Program-made: the position numbers and the translations under genes
Notes under the pieces: generated by a model
Seen by the model: only the letters and a program-made list of their open reading frames with translations
Database searches by the model: none
Told to the model about the DNA's origin: nothing
Assembly: GCF_003259365.1 (NCBI RefSeq)
Contig: NZ_QLLY01000004.1
Coordinates: 529,533 to 593,532 of the forward strand
Direction of reading: 5' to 3'
From: Streptomyces sp. PsTaAH-137
Lineage (GTDB): Bacteria; Actinomycetota; Actinomycetes; Streptomycetales; Streptomycetaceae
DNA length: 64,000 bases
Shown: positions 35,547 to 44,379 of the stretch, one piece after another
Position numbering within the stretch: the first letter of the stretch is position 1
Layout: every line of letters begins with the position of its first letter

Positions 35547-38500
35547 CTAGTTGGTACCGATCTTCGCCAGCAGGTCCACGATCCGGCCCTGCACCTCGGT
35601 GCTCGTCGACCGCTCGGCCAGGAACAGCACCGTCTCCCCCGCCGCCAGCCGCGGCAGGTCGTCGTGCTCGACGGCGGCCGTGTAGACGACGAGCGGAGTG
35701 CGGTTGAGCCGGCCGTTCGCGCGCAGCCAGTCGATGATGCCCGCGCGGCGACGGCGTACCTGGAGCAGATCCATGACCACCAGGTTCGGCCGCATCTGCC
35801 CGGCGAGCGTCACCGCGTCCGCGTCGCTCGCGGCCCGCGCCACCTGCATCCCGCGCCGCTCCAGCGTCGCGGTCAGGGCGAGCGCGATCTCCTCGTGCTC
35901 CTCGATCAGCAGGACCCGCGGCGGGTGCTGCTCGCTGTCGCGCGGCGCGAGCGCCTTCAGCAGGATCGCCGGGTCGGCCCCGTACGCGGCCTCGCGCGTC
36001 GCCTGCCCGAGACCGGCGGTCACCAGGACCGGGACCTCGGCCGCGACGGCGGCCTGGCGCAACGACTGGAGCGCGGTACGGGTGATCGGCCCGGTCAGCG
36101 GGTCGACGAAGAGCGCGGCCGGGAACGCCGCGATCTGCGCGTCGACCTCCTCGCGGGAGTGCACGGTCACCGGGCGGTAGCCGCGCTCGCTCAGCGCCTG
36201 CTGCGTCGAGACGTCGGGCGCCGGCCACACCAGGAGGCGGCGCGGGTTGTCCAGCGGCTCCGGCGGCAGTTCGTCGTCCATCGGCTGCGGCTGCGGCCGG
36301 TTGGCGACCTCGACCGCGCCGCCCGGACCGTCCAGCGGCTCGGGGCCCTCGTCGGCGTCCTGATCCGGTGCTCCTATGGCGTAGGAGCGGCCGGCGCCCT
36401 CGGACGGGTTCATCGACGACAACAGCGGGGGCTGCGGCGGCTGCTGCGCGGACTGCGGCTGGGGGTGCGGGCGCGCCGTCGTCCCCTGTGCCGGGGTCTC
36501 GGCGGTCTCCGGCTGGTCCTGCCGATTGCCCAGCTTGCGCCGCCGTCCCGACGCCGAACCGCCGCCGAGCGTCTGGCCCTCCTGCTGCGGCACGCCCTGC
36601 GGGGGCGTGGCGCCGGGCCGGACCGGGGCGCCCTGCTGGGCGATCTGCCGTCCGAACGGCACGCCCTGGCCCAGGGTGCGCACGCTGAAGGCGCGGCCCT
36701 GCGTCGAGCTGGTGTCACCGGTCGGCGCGGCCGGGTCCTGCGGCGCCTCCGCGGGCAGCGGCTGCGCGGCGGGCAGCGGCTGGGCCACGGCCTCCGCGGG
36801 CTGCGGCGTCCCCTGCGCGGGCGTCCCCTGCGCTGGCGTGCCCTGTGCGGGCGTGCTCTGCGTCGGGTGCGGCTGCGGCGGCGTGTGGTCCTGCGCCGGG
36901 TGCTCCGCGGCGGCGTGCTGCTGCTCGTCGGGCAGCGGGAGCGGCTGCGGCAGGGGCTGGGCGCCGGTGCCGGGGCTCTGCGGTACCTCGGTCTCGCCCT
37001 GAGACTGCGGCTGCGGGGCCGCCTCCGGGGCCCGGTCGGCCTGCGCGGGCGGCAGCGCGAACCGCTCGCGCGGGGCCGCCTCCTCCGCCGCCTGGGGCTG
37101 CGCGGCGCCGAGGGCGCGCCGCGCACGCCGCCCGGAGGGCTGCGCCGGGGACCCCGCGAGCTCCAACTCGCTGCCCTGACCCGTCGCCTGGCCCTGGTTC
37201 TGGCCCTGGTCGGTGGGGGCGCCGGAGGTCAGGGCGGGCAGCGCGGGCTGCTCCTGGCCCTCCGCACGCCGGGCCCTGCGGCCGGTCGGCGCGGGCACAC
37301 CCTGCGGCGGCACCGTGTCGCCCAGCGCGGGCGAACCCGCCGCGTGCTCGGCCGCGGTCAGTACGGAACCCTCGCTCGCCGCGCCGTCCGCGGACCGCGC
37401 CCGGCGCCGCCCGGTGCCACCGGAAGCCTGCGCCTCGTCACCCTCGCCGGGCACGGTCGGCGCGGGCAGCTCCGCCGCGGCGGGCGACCCCTCCTCGGCG
37501 GCACGCCGTCCGCGGCGCCGCCCGGTGCCACCGGACGCGCCGACGGCAGCCGCAGCGCCCTCGCCCGGCAGACCGCTCTCCAGGAAGGAGTCGACCGAGG
37601 GCCCGGCGGCCCGGCGCGCCCGCCGCCGCCCGCCGCCCGCGGCCGAACCGGCCTGCTCCGGCACGTTCGGCTTGGGCTCCTCCACCGTCGGCTCGGGCGC
37701 GGGGGCGACCGCAACCACCCCGGCGCCGCTCCCGATCGGCACCTCGAGCACGTACGCGCTGCCGCTCATCCCCGGCATCTCGTGCGTCTGAAGCACACCG
37801 CCGTGCGCCCGCACGATGCCCCGGACGATCGGCTCGTGCACCGGATCGCCACCGGCATAGGGGCCGCGCACCTCGATGCGCACGCTCTCGCCGCGCTGCG
37901 CCGCGGCCACCACCACGGTGTTGTCGACGTACCCGGCACCGGCGGCCGCCCGCGCGTTCCCGGTCGCGTCGATCCCGGCGACGTCGGCGACCAGATGCGC
38001 GAGCGCGGTGGCGAGCCGTCCGGCGTCCACCTCGGCCTCTATCGGCGGCGCGTGCACGGCGAACTGCACCCGGCCGGGCCCGATCAGCTCGACGGCCCCG
38101 TCGACACCCGCCGCCACGACGGCGTCGAGCATCACCTTCGTACGGGAGAGCGCGCCACCGCCCTCGTCCAGCGACTGGTAGGCGAGGACGTTGTCGACGA
38201 GCGTCGTCATCCGTGAGTAGCCGGCGGCCAGGTGATGCAGGACCTGGTTCGCCTCCGGCCACAGCTGGCCCGCGTCGTCGGCGGCGAGCTGCGCCAGCTC
38301 CTGCCGCAGGTTCTCCAACGGCCCGCGCAGCGACTGCCCGAGCACGGCGAGCAGCTGCGTGTGCCGGGCGGCCAGGGCCTCGTAACGGTCCTTCTCCCGC
38401 TCGGCGAAGGCGGCGCCGCGCTCCCGCTCGGCGGACAGCTCCTCGGCGTGCTGCTCGCGCAGCTCGGCCAGTTCGGCGGCGAGTTCGTCGCGGACCCGCG

Positions 38501-39416
38501 CGAGGTCGGCGTCCCGCTCCGCGCGCTCGTGCTCGGCACTCTCGTCGCGCCGGGCGATCTCCTCCGCGTGCTCCTCGACCAGCTTGTCGTAGGGGCGCCG
38601 GTCGGTGAAGGTCATGACGGCGCCGACCAGTTGGTCGCCGTCGCGCACCGGCGCCGTCGTCATGTCGACGGGCACCCGCTCACCGTTCTTGGCCCACAGC
38701 ACCTGCCCGCGTACCCGGTGCTTGCGCCCGGAGCGCAGGGTGTCGGCGAGCGGCGACTCGTCGTAGGGGAACGCCTCGCCGTCGGGCCGCGAGTGCAGGA
38801 CGAGCTGGTGCAGTTCCTGCCCGCCCAGGTCGCTCGCCCGGAAGCCCAGGATCTGCGCGGCGGCGGGATTGACGAGCACGATCCGCCCGTCGGTGTCGGT
38901 GCCGACGACACCCTCGGCCGCGGCCCGCAGGATCATCTCGGTCTGCCGCTGCGAACGGGCCAGCTCGGCCTCGGTGTCGACCGTGCCCGACAGATCGCGC
39001 ACGACGAGCATCAGCAGCTCGGTGCCACTGTACGAACCACTGCCGCCGTACGAGGAGCCGTACGGGTCCACGGCGTCCCGGGCGCTGTCGGCGAGGTTCG
39101 CCGAGGTGACCTCGACCGGGAACTCGCTGCCGTCGGTGCGCCGGGCCATCATCCGCGTCGGCTTGGTCCGGCCGCGCTCGTCGGTGACCGTGTCGGGCCG
39201 CCGCATCGAGCCGGGGATCAGCCGGGAGTCGAACTCCGGCAGCAGATCGAGCAGTCCGCGCCCGACCAGCGCCGTCCCCGGGGCCTCGAAGGCCTCCAGG
39301 GCGATCGAATTGGCATTGACGACGGTCCCGTTGGTGTTGACCAGCACCAATGCGTCCGGGAGCGCATCGAGTATGGCTGCGAGGCGAGCAGCGCCTCGGG
39401 ATGGCCTGCTGCTCAC
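35547..39416 (-). CDS. 1289-aa PAS/histidine-kinase-like/receiver protein with degenerate kinase
   Basis: The GTG start at 39416 has GGGAGGAAG upstream. Order: two PAS domains (about residues 8-150 and 160-285), a coiled coil (about 290-345), a DHp/ATPase-like region (about 345-560), a low-complexity Pro/Gln/Arg/Ala linker of about 470 aa with repeated GRRRARR motifs, then a C-terminal receiver (about 1165-1289). The DHp block reads LGQSLRGPL, where a His is expected, and the ATPase lacks a clear N-box and D-x-G. The receiver Asp in NLVVMDLLQ (about 1213) is present. It may therefore sense or signal without autokinase activity. Confidence 0.85.
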   Translation of the reverse strand: MSSRPSRGAARLAAILDALPDALVLVNTNGTVVNANSIALEAFEAPGTALVGRGLLDLLPEFDSRLIPGSMRRPDTVTDERGRTKPTRMMARRTDGSEFPVEVTSANLADSARDAVDPYGSSYGGSGSYSGTELLMLVVRDLSGTVDTEAELARSQRQTEMILRAAAEGVVGTDTDGRIVLVNPAAAQILGFRASDLGGQELHQLVLHSRPDGEAFPYDESPLADTLRSGRKHRVRGQVLWAKNGERVPVDMTTAPVRDGDQLVGAVMTFTDRRPYDKLVEEHAEEIARRDESAEHERAERDADLARVRDELAAELAELREQHAEELSAERERGAAFAEREKDRYEALAARHTQLLAVLGQSLRGPLENLRQELAQLAADDAGQLWPEANQVLHHLAAGYSRMTTLVDNVLAYQSLDEGGGALSRTKVMLDAVVAAGVDGAVELIGPGRVQFAVHAPPIEAEVDAGRLATALAHLVADVAGIDATGNARAAAGAGYVDNTVVVAAAQRGESVRIEVRGPYAGGDPVHEPIVRGIVRAHGGVLQTHEMPGMSGSAYVLEVPIGSGAGVVAVAPAPEPTVEEPKPNVPEQAGSAAGGGRRRARRAAGPSVDSFLESGLPGEGAAAAVGASGGTGRRRGRRAAEEGSPAAAELPAPTVPGEGDEAQASGGTGRRRARSADGAASEGSVLTAAEHAAGSPALGDTVPPQGVPAPTGRRARRAEGQEQPALPALTSGAPTDQGQNQGQATGQGSELELAGSPAQPSGRRARRALGAAQPQAAEEAAPRERFALPPAQADRAPEAAPQPQSQGETEVPQSPGTGAQPLPQPLPLPDEQQHAAAEHPAQDHTPPQPHPTQSTPAQGTPAQGTPAQGTPQPAEAVAQPLPAAQPLPAEAPQDPAAPTGDTSSTQGRAFSVRTLGQGVPFGRQIAQQGAPVRPGATPPQGVPQQEGQTLGGGSASGRRRKLGNRQDQPETAETPAQGTTARPHPQPQSAQQPPQPPLLSSMNPSEGAGRSYAIGAPDQDADEGPEPLDGPGGAVEVANRPQPQPMDDELPPEPLDNPRRLLVWPAPDVSTQQALSERGYRPVTVHSREEVDAQIAAFPAALFVDPLTGPITRTALQSLRQAAVAAEVPVLVTAGLGQATREAAYGADPAILLKALAPRDSEQHPPRVLLIEEHEEIALALTATLERRGMQVARAASDADAVTLAGQMRPNLVVMDLLQVRRRRAGIIDWLRANGRLNRTPLVVYTAAVEHDDLPRLAAGETVLFLAERSTSTEVQGRIVDLLAKIGTN

Positions 39417-39619
39417 GACGACGCTTCCTCCCTGATGTACCGCTTTACCGCGACGTGCCGACCGCGTCAGTCATCTTGCCGCGCGAAGCACAACGTGTCA
39501 CGGGAGGGAGTCTACGGGCACGGGTTGTCCGCGCGACCCCGGATGAGAGGGAGCCCACGTAGAGGCGACGAAGAGGATGTGCGGATCGCACGAAGACGAT
39601 GTGCCCGATGGACCCAGGG

Positions 39620-40093
39620 TCACGGCGCGGTAGCAGGCAGCACGGGCACGATCCGCTTCCAGCGCGCGGTCTCGCAGCCGTTGCTCAGCTTGTACGAGGC
39701 GTCGACGGGCCGGCCGTGCCAGGTGCCGGTGATGTGCGCGGTGGCGGGGCCGCCGTAGAGCATCGTGCACTGCGCGTCGGCGGGCACCGGTGCGAACGGG
39801 TCGGTGCCGTCCGCCGTGAGCCGGTCGAGCGTCGCGCAGGCCGCGCCCGGGTCGTGGTGGGTGCCGCCGGCCGGGTCGCACCGCAGCTCGGTCGTGCCGT
39901 CGTGGCCGTTGCCCGAGTCGGCGACGGTGATCGTCAGCTCGTCGCGGCCGACCCCGTCCAGGGCGCTGAAGGGGGGCGGCGCGATGTGTCCCGGCCCGGT
40001 GTCGGCGTGCGCGGCCGCGGGCAGCGCGGTGAGGGCGGCGACGGTGGCGGCGGACGTGACCAGGACGCAGTGGGAGAGGCGGCGCAGCAACAT
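39620..40093 (-). CDS. Subtilisin-inhibitor-like (SSI-family) secreted protease inhibitor
   Basis: This 157-aa precursor has a signal peptide (about 1-30, cut near AHA-DTG) and an SSI domain of four Cys (LRCDPAGG, AACATLDR, AQCTMLYGG, SNGCETARW). The reactive site lies in CTMLYGGPA with Met at the P1 position, suggesting inhibition of subtilisin/chymotrypsin-like enzymes. The ending RWKRIVPVLPAT is typical. It acts outside the cell on the organism's own proteases. Confidence 0.9.
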   Translation of the reverse strand: MLLRRLSHCVLVTSAATVAALTALPAAAHADTGPGHIAPPPFSALDGVGRDELTITVADSGNGHDGTTELRCDPAGGTHHDPGAACATLDRLTADGTDPFAPVPADAQCTMLYGGPATAHITGTWHGRPVDASYKLSNGCETARWKRIVPVLPATAP

Positions 40094-40273
40094 GCCCTGT
40101 CTAACGCATGCGCGGCCCCGACGTTGCGCCCCCGGCTCGGACCTTCACACGGCCCCGAGACCTTTGCTCTGCGGCCCGACCTCCTAGTACCGTGGGAGCC
40201 GATTGGTGACACGGCGCTCAGCTGTGTCATCATCTGCACGCAGCCGCTCGCGTTCGCGCAGGCGGGATGTGCT

Positions 40274-40364
40274 GGAGGCGTCGCCTAGTCCGGTCTATGG
40301 CGCCGCACTGCTAATGCGGTTTGGGCCTTAAAGCCCATCGAGGGTTCAAATCCCTCCGCCTCCG
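40274..40364 (+). tRNA. tRNA-Ser(GCU)
   Basis: A 91-nt class II tRNA with acceptor GGAGGCG/CGCCTCC, anticodon GCT in CTGCTAA, a long variable arm and T arm GAGGGTTCAAATCCCTC. It is not occupied by an element. Confidence 0.95.
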
Positions 40365-40375
40365 CAGCAAGATCC

Positions 40376-40405
40376 GAAGCCCCGGTCCACCAGGACCGGG
40401 GCTTC
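40376..40405 (+). terminator. Terminator after tRNA-Ser(GCU)
   Basis: A 13-bp perfect stem GAAGCCCCGGTCC/GGACCGGGGCTTC with 4-nt loop ACCA starts 12 bp after the tRNA. Confidence 0.9.
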
Positions 40406-40568
40406 GCTGCTTGTGGGACCCGTCTGAGCCGCGTTGGGTGCGTTTTCGCAGGTCACAACGGGTGTGGCTAACGGATTTCACATGACGGCGGCAGTCATGT
40501 AATGTTCTTCTTGTCGCCGGGACGGGCCGAAAGGTCGGGAACGGAGACAACAACAAAAGAAAAAACAA

Positions 40569-40641
40569 GCACTCGTAGCTTAACGGATAGAGCATCTGAC
40601 TACGGATCAGAAGGTTGCAGGTTCGAATCCTGCCGAGTGCA
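40569..40641 (+). tRNA. tRNA-Arg(ACG)
   Basis: A 73-nt tRNA with acceptor GCACTCG/CGAGTGC, D arm GTAGCTTAACGGATAGAGC, anticodon loop CTACGGA (ACG) and T arm GCAGGTTCGAATCCTGC. Its 3' 42 nt are part of the AICE2 attL repeat, so AICE2 restores the gene on integration. Confidence 0.96.
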
Positions 40642-40644
40642 CAC
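40600..40644 (+). repeat. attL core of AICE2 (45-bp direct repeat)
   Basis: From the anticodon loop of tRNA-Arg(ACG) to 3 bp past its end; identical to 53576-53620. Confidence 0.95.
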
Positions 40645-40648
40645 AGGT

Positions 40649-40681
40649 AAGAGGCCCCCGGATCATCTCCGGGGGCCTCTT
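40649..40681 (+). terminator. tRNA-Arg terminator carried by AICE2
   Basis: A 14-bp stem (AAGAGGCCCCCGGA at 40649-40662 with 40668-40681), loop of 5 nt. Arms are identical to the chromosomal copy at 53625-53656; only loop bases differ. TGCGTTGGGC follows both copies. Confidence 0.88.
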
Positions 40682-40688
40682 GCGTTGG

Positions 40689-40716
40689 GCCGTACAGCAG
40701 CGAAGTACAGCAACCA
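40689..40716. repeat. Candidate arm-type site, left end of AICE2
   Basis: A 28-bp word containing two GTACAGC heptamers. It recurs at 53467-53494 with one mismatch, in the same orientation. It overlaps the end of the spacer before int. Confidence 0.7.
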
Positions 40717-40718
40717 GG

Positions 40719-41945
40719 TCAGCCGCTACCGTCCATCGCGCCGGAAAGCTGATCGAGCGCCGAGCGCACTTCCTCCTCGCTCGCCTCTGCGTAGACCTCC
40801 ATCGTCATGGCGATCTGCGAGTGTCGCAGGATGCGTTGCGCGACCTTCGGGTGCACCTTCAGGGCGACCAGGAGCGAGCTGCACGTGTGCCGGGTGTTCC
40901 GCAGCGGGATCACACGGAGGCCGGCACGCCGAGCCCGCAGGGCGAACATCCGGGTGAGGTTCCCCGGCTCGATCGGCGTCCCGTACTTCGTCGTGAAGAT
41001 CAGGCCGCGATCGTCCTGCCACGCGTCCCCGATGGCCTTGCGGTCGCCGGACTGCTGAGCGCGACGCATCCGGAGCGCCTTCAGGCAGAGCGCGGGCAGG
41101 GGCAAGAAGTCGTCGGAGTCCTCGGTCTTGGTCTCGCGGTGCAGGATCTGGCGGCCGGCGCGCTGGATCTGGTGGTCCACGTACAGCTCGCCGCGCTCGA
41201 AGTCGACGGACTTCCACGTCAGGCCCAGGACCTCACCCCGGCGGAGCCCGAGGCAGAGCACCAGCATCCACGCGGCGAACAGGTGGTCATCCCGAGCAGC
41301 GGCATCGGCGAGGAACTGCCCAGCCTCCGCGACGGACCACGGCTTGATCCGGCGGCGACGCGGCTTGGGCACCTTCACCAGGGAGGCGACGTTCTTGCTG
41401 ATCTCCTCCTCGGTGACGGCATGGGTCAGGGCGGCTCGCAGGGCATCGCGGGCAGCCTGGATGACGCGGCGGGAGGGGTATGCCTCGCAGCAGTCCCCGA
41501 CCGCGCAGCACTTCCGCCGGGCCGGTGCTCGCTTCGCATCCTTGTCTTGGGCGCAGCACTGGCAGACAGTCGCCAGCTTGGTCAACCACTCCCGCACATC
41601 GCGGACGGTCAGCCGGTCCAGCCGCTTCGCTCCGAGGTAGGGCGCGATGTAGAGCCGCACGCAGCCCTCGTATGAGACGTACGACAGCGGGGCGAGGTTC
41701 GGCTTCACGATCGAGTCGAGCCAGTACGAGAGGAAGACGGACACCGTGCGGTGCCGGGTGGCGACGGGTCCCTTCTTCGCCTCCGCATGGAGGTTGAGCC
41801 ACTTCTCATGGACCTCATCCCGGGTCTTGCCGTACGCGTACTTCCTGGCCCGCTTGCCGTCCGGCTTGGTCACCCAGACGTAGGCCGCGTAGCCGTTCTT
41901 GTACGGGTAGATGGAGCCCTCGCCGTTGCCGCGCTTGCCGCTCAT
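40719..41945 (-). CDS. int: Tyrosine recombinase / integrase of AICE2
   Basis: This 408-aa integrase has an N-terminal AP2-like arm-binding domain (GNGEGSIYPYKNGYAAYVWV), a core-binding domain and a catalytic domain. It shows Arg in CLGLRRGEVLGL (about 236), TRHTCSSLLVAL, the LRHSQIAMT His and the nucleophile Tyr in MEVYAEA. The usual His before the second Arg appears as Arg (RNTRHTC). A Cys-rich insertion (CQCCAQDKD ... RKCCAVGDCC, about 128-152) may bind zinc. It is coupled to xis by an ATGA overlap. Confidence 0.93.
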   Translation of the reverse strand: MSGKRGNGEGSIYPYKNGYAAYVWVTKPDGKRARKYAYGKTRDEVHEKWLNLHAEAKKGPVATRHRTVSVFLSYWLDSIVKPNLAPLSYVSYEGCVRLYIAPYLGAKRLDRLTVRDVREWLTKLATVCQCCAQDKDAKRAPARRKCCAVGDCCEAYPSRRVIQAARDALRAALTHAVTEEEISKNVASLVKVPKPRRRRIKPWSVAEAGQFLADAAARDDHLFAAWMLVLCLGLRRGEVLGLTWKSVDFERGELYVDHQIQRAGRQILHRETKTEDSDDFLPLPALCLKALRMRRAQQSGDRKAIGDAWQDDRGLIFTTKYGTPIEPGNLTRMFALRARRAGLRVIPLRNTRHTCSSLLVALKVHPKVAQRILRHSQIAMTMEVYAEASEEEVRSALDQLSGAMDGSG

Positions 41946-42148
41946 GCCGCGTTCCCCTCAGCCTGTCGGGCGAGCCGTTCGACGTACTCGTCCACGTAGC
42001 GGGGGAGGATGCGCCGACTGCGACCGTCCTTGATGGAACGGATCTCGCCGGTCAGCACCAGCATCTTTGTCTTTGAGAGGCCGTAGCCGAGCATTTCGGC
42101 GACCTCCGCCGTTGTGTGCCACTTCCGTTGGATCACTGCCGTGGTCAT
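41942..42148 (-). CDS. xis: Excisionase-type HTH protein of AICE2
   Basis: This 68-aa protein has HTTAEVAEMLGYGLSKTKMLV and a basic wing (IKDGRSRRILPRYVDEYVERL), the MerR-like excisionase fold. It is translated between repSA and int with 4-bp overlaps on both sides, the same order as in pSAM2. Confidence 0.9.
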   Translation of the reverse strand: MTTAVIQRKWHTTAEVAEMLGYGLSKTKMLVLTGEIRSIKDGRSRRILPRYVDEYVERLARQAEGNAA

Positions 42149-43539
42149 GCGTCGGCTCCTTCCAAGTGCCTCTCGTCTTGCAGGGCTTCGCGGGCGGTCT
42201 CTCGGTTCTGGGCGATGTCGCGTCGGATGTTGGCGGCGAGCCAGGACTCGCCCGGGGTGTGGCCGCGTCCGGCGTAGGTCCAGTGGGCGAGGGTGAGCGT
42301 GGTCTCCTCGGGGATCTCGTCGGGGTCGGGGAGGCCGAGGGAGGCGCGGTGTTGGGAGGCGCGGTAGTCGGCGCGGACCTGTCGCAGGGCGCCGAGGGTG
42401 GTGGAGTAGACGCGGGATTTGGTGGAGAAGTGGCCGCGGAAGCCGAGCATGTGCGCCCAGTCGCGGAGCTTGCGGTCCGGGTAGACGGCGTGCAGATCGA
42501 GGCAGGCTTCGATCAGCCGGCGCGGGTGGTCGGGCACGTCGAGGAGCACGAGGGCTTCCTTGTTGCCGATGCGGCGGTCCACGGTGCCGGTCGTCTCAGC
42601 GGCCTTGGTGGCGTATTTGGCGACGTAGGAGGCTACGGCCTGTTCGGTGATCTCGGCTCCGTCGCCGAACGCCTTGATCTCGCGCACGTCGAGGCGGTCG
42701 CCCCAGCAGAAGACCCGGGCCGGGTGTTCGCCGGAGGAGTCCAGGTCGACGCGGACGCGGGCCGCCGCGGCGTGGATCGCGTCGGTGAGCAGGGCGACGG
42801 TCGCCCAGTGCGGGGGTGGGCTGTCGGGTCCGTCCGGTCCGTCGAAGCGGACCACGGCATGGAAGTGGATGGCTCCGCGCTTCTGGTACTCGGCGACCTT
42901 GCCGAAGGACACCTTCGACTGCTCTTTGGCTGCCTTCTGGGTGAGGCCGGCGCGGGCGGCGATCTCGCGGCGTAGGTAGATCGTGAAGAAGCGCCACAGT
43001 TCGGAGGCGTGGTTGTTCCACAGCACCGCGCCCGCGTAGTCGTAGCTGTCCGGGTCGAGTGGCGTGCCCAGCTCGGGCGAGTCGTCGGGGTGGCGGGTGC
43101 CGCAGCGGCAGGGCCGGTTGTCGGGCCGGTTGTGGACCGGGCCGAAGCTGGGGGCGGTGAGGGTGGCGAAGACGCGGGGGTGCTCGCGGATGGTGTGCGG
43201 GGTGCCCTTGTCGGGGTCGCCGACGAGTCCGGCGCGGATCAGGTGGTAGGTGTCCCCGGCGTAGGTCCAGGCGCACGAGGGGCAGCGTGAGGCGCGGCGG
43301 TTGCCGCACGCGACGCGGAGCCGTCCCCCGGGCTCGGTGTCGGTCGAGTAGGAGAACAGGGCTTGGCCGGTGGCGCGGTCGCGGGTGACGGTCGAGCCCT
43401 GGAGGTGGATGGGGTCGGAGCAGCCGCCGGTTCGGCGGATTTGGTCTTGGATGCGGTCGAAGCCTGGAGACCCGGCGACCCTCAGGACGTCGGCGAGGGT
43501 GGCCGGGTCCAGGCCCGCCAGGGTGGCGGTGTCGCTCAC
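42145..43539 (-). CDS. repSA: RepSA-family replication initiator
   Basis: This 464-aa protein starts at a GTG (43539) that overlaps the methyltransferase stop. It has an N-terminal zinc region (RVACGNRRASRCPSCAWTY), a second one (RPCRCGTRHP) and the rolling-circle motif GAIHFHAVVRFDG (HUH metal site, about 220-232). The likely nucleophile Tyr is in AVASYVAKYATKAAE (about 290-304). It should nick the element's origin for replication after excision, as RepSA does for pSAM2. Confidence 0.9.
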   Translation of the reverse strand: MSDTATLAGLDPATLADVLRVAGSPGFDRIQDQIRRTGGCSDPIHLQGSTVTRDRATGQALFSYSTDTEPGGRLRVACGNRRASRCPSCAWTYAGDTYHLIRAGLVGDPDKGTPHTIREHPRVFATLTAPSFGPVHNRPDNRPCRCGTRHPDDSPELGTPLDPDSYDYAGAVLWNNHASELWRFFTIYLRREIAARAGLTQKAAKEQSKVSFGKVAEYQKRGAIHFHAVVRFDGPDGPDSPPPHWATVALLTDAIHAAAARVRVDLDSSGEHPARVFCWGDRLDVREIKAFGDGAEITEQAVASYVAKYATKAAETTGTVDRRIGNKEALVLLDVPDHPRRLIEACLDLHAVYPDRKLRDWAHMLGFRGHFSTKSRVYSTTLGALRQVRADYRASQHRASLGLPDPDEIPEETTLTLAHWTYAGRGHTPGESWLAANIRRDIAQNRETAREALQDERHLEGADA

Positions 43540-44180
43540 GCGGCGGCCTCCAGTCGGGAGGCTGCGAAGGCGGAGCCGATGTGTTCGGTGTAGGCCGGGG
43601 GGATGCATTCGCGGATGCCGTCGCGGTTCATCCAGGCGACGCCCATGACCTGTCGGGCGTGCGGGACGCCGGAGAAGTTGCAGATGAACTGGCCGTAGTG
43701 GCCGGGCGGGATGGGGCGGCCCATCTTGGCCTGGGGTGCGGTGTGGTGCGGGTGGCGGGGCTGGACCAGGTGGAAGCCGCCGCCGGTTTCGAAGTAGCGG
43801 TGCCGGTAGGTGGCTATGCCGAACATCGCGCCGCACAGCAGGACTGGGTTACGGAGCTTGGGCAGGGCGCCGCGGACGTTCTCGATGACGAAGGGGCGGC
43901 CGGTGGCTTCGAGGGCGGCGCGGGTCGGGGCGATCAGATCCGGGTGGTCGTTGCCGCGCAGCCGCTGGCAGTCGGTGTCGAGCTGGCAGGGCGGGGAGGC
44001 GTGGATGAAGTCGAACTCCGCACCGTGCTCACGGACGAAGCCGATCGCATCTGCCTGGACGAACCGGAACGGGTACCGGGGCTGCGGCGCGGAGTCGACT
44101 CCGGTGACGTCGGCCCCTGCGTCGCTGTAGCCCTTGCCGGCGCCGCCCTGGCAGCAGAACAGATCGAGTACGCGGAACAC
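43536..44180 (-). CDS. C5-cytosine DNA methyltransferase (orphan) of AICE2
   Basis: This 214-aa protein has VLDLFCCQGGAGKGY (motif I), SPPCQ (catalytic Cys about 64), IENVRG (VI), YRHRYFETGG and WMNRDGIRECIPPAYTEHIG. Large stretches are identical to the AICE1 enzyme at 13954-14643. The target-recognition region is short and no nuclease is adjacent. Its place directly upstream of the replication gene is conserved in both elements. Confidence 0.9.
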   Translation of the reverse strand: MFRVLDLFCCQGGAGKGYSDAGADVTGVDSAPQPRYPFRFVQADAIGFVREHGAEFDFIHASPPCQLDTDCQRLRGNDHPDLIAPTRAALEATGRPFVIENVRGALPKLRNPVLLCGAMFGIATYRHRYFETGGGFHLVQPRHPHHTAPQAKMGRPIPPGHYGQFICNFSGVPHARQVMGVAWMNRDGIRECIPPAYTEHIGSAFAASRLEAAA

Positions 44181-44184
44181 GGGA

Positions 44185-44379
44185 TCACCTTCCGTTCTGG
44201 GAGTGGGCAGGCCCGTGGTTGGCGGTGTAGCCGTCGACGAGGGCCTTGACCTGGGAGTCGCCCTTAGCGGTCGCGGAGGCGCCGCAGTGGCAGACCGCGG
44301 AGGCGGTGGCGGGGTCGGAGGGCGAGGGCTTGCTGACGTGGAGTCCGGGGCGCTCGGAGGTCGGGGTCAGGTCGCTCAT
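44185..44379 (-). CDS. Small hypothetical protein of the AICE2 operon
   Basis: This 64-aa polar protein (MSDLTPTSERPG) has one CHCG pair. Start overlaps the stop of the gene at 44379-44564. An in-frame GTG one codon earlier is possible. Function unknown. Confidence 0.6.
   Translation of the reverse strand: MSDLTPTSERPGLHVSKPSPSDPATASAVCHCGASATAKGDSQVKALVDGYTANHGPAHSQNGR

Noticed and set aside
35544..38216. 890-aa forward frame opposite the PAS-receiver gene
   Set aside because: Shadow frame of a GC-rich gene, Arg/Leu/Gly-rich with no fold; the reverse frame shows clear PAS and receiver domains.
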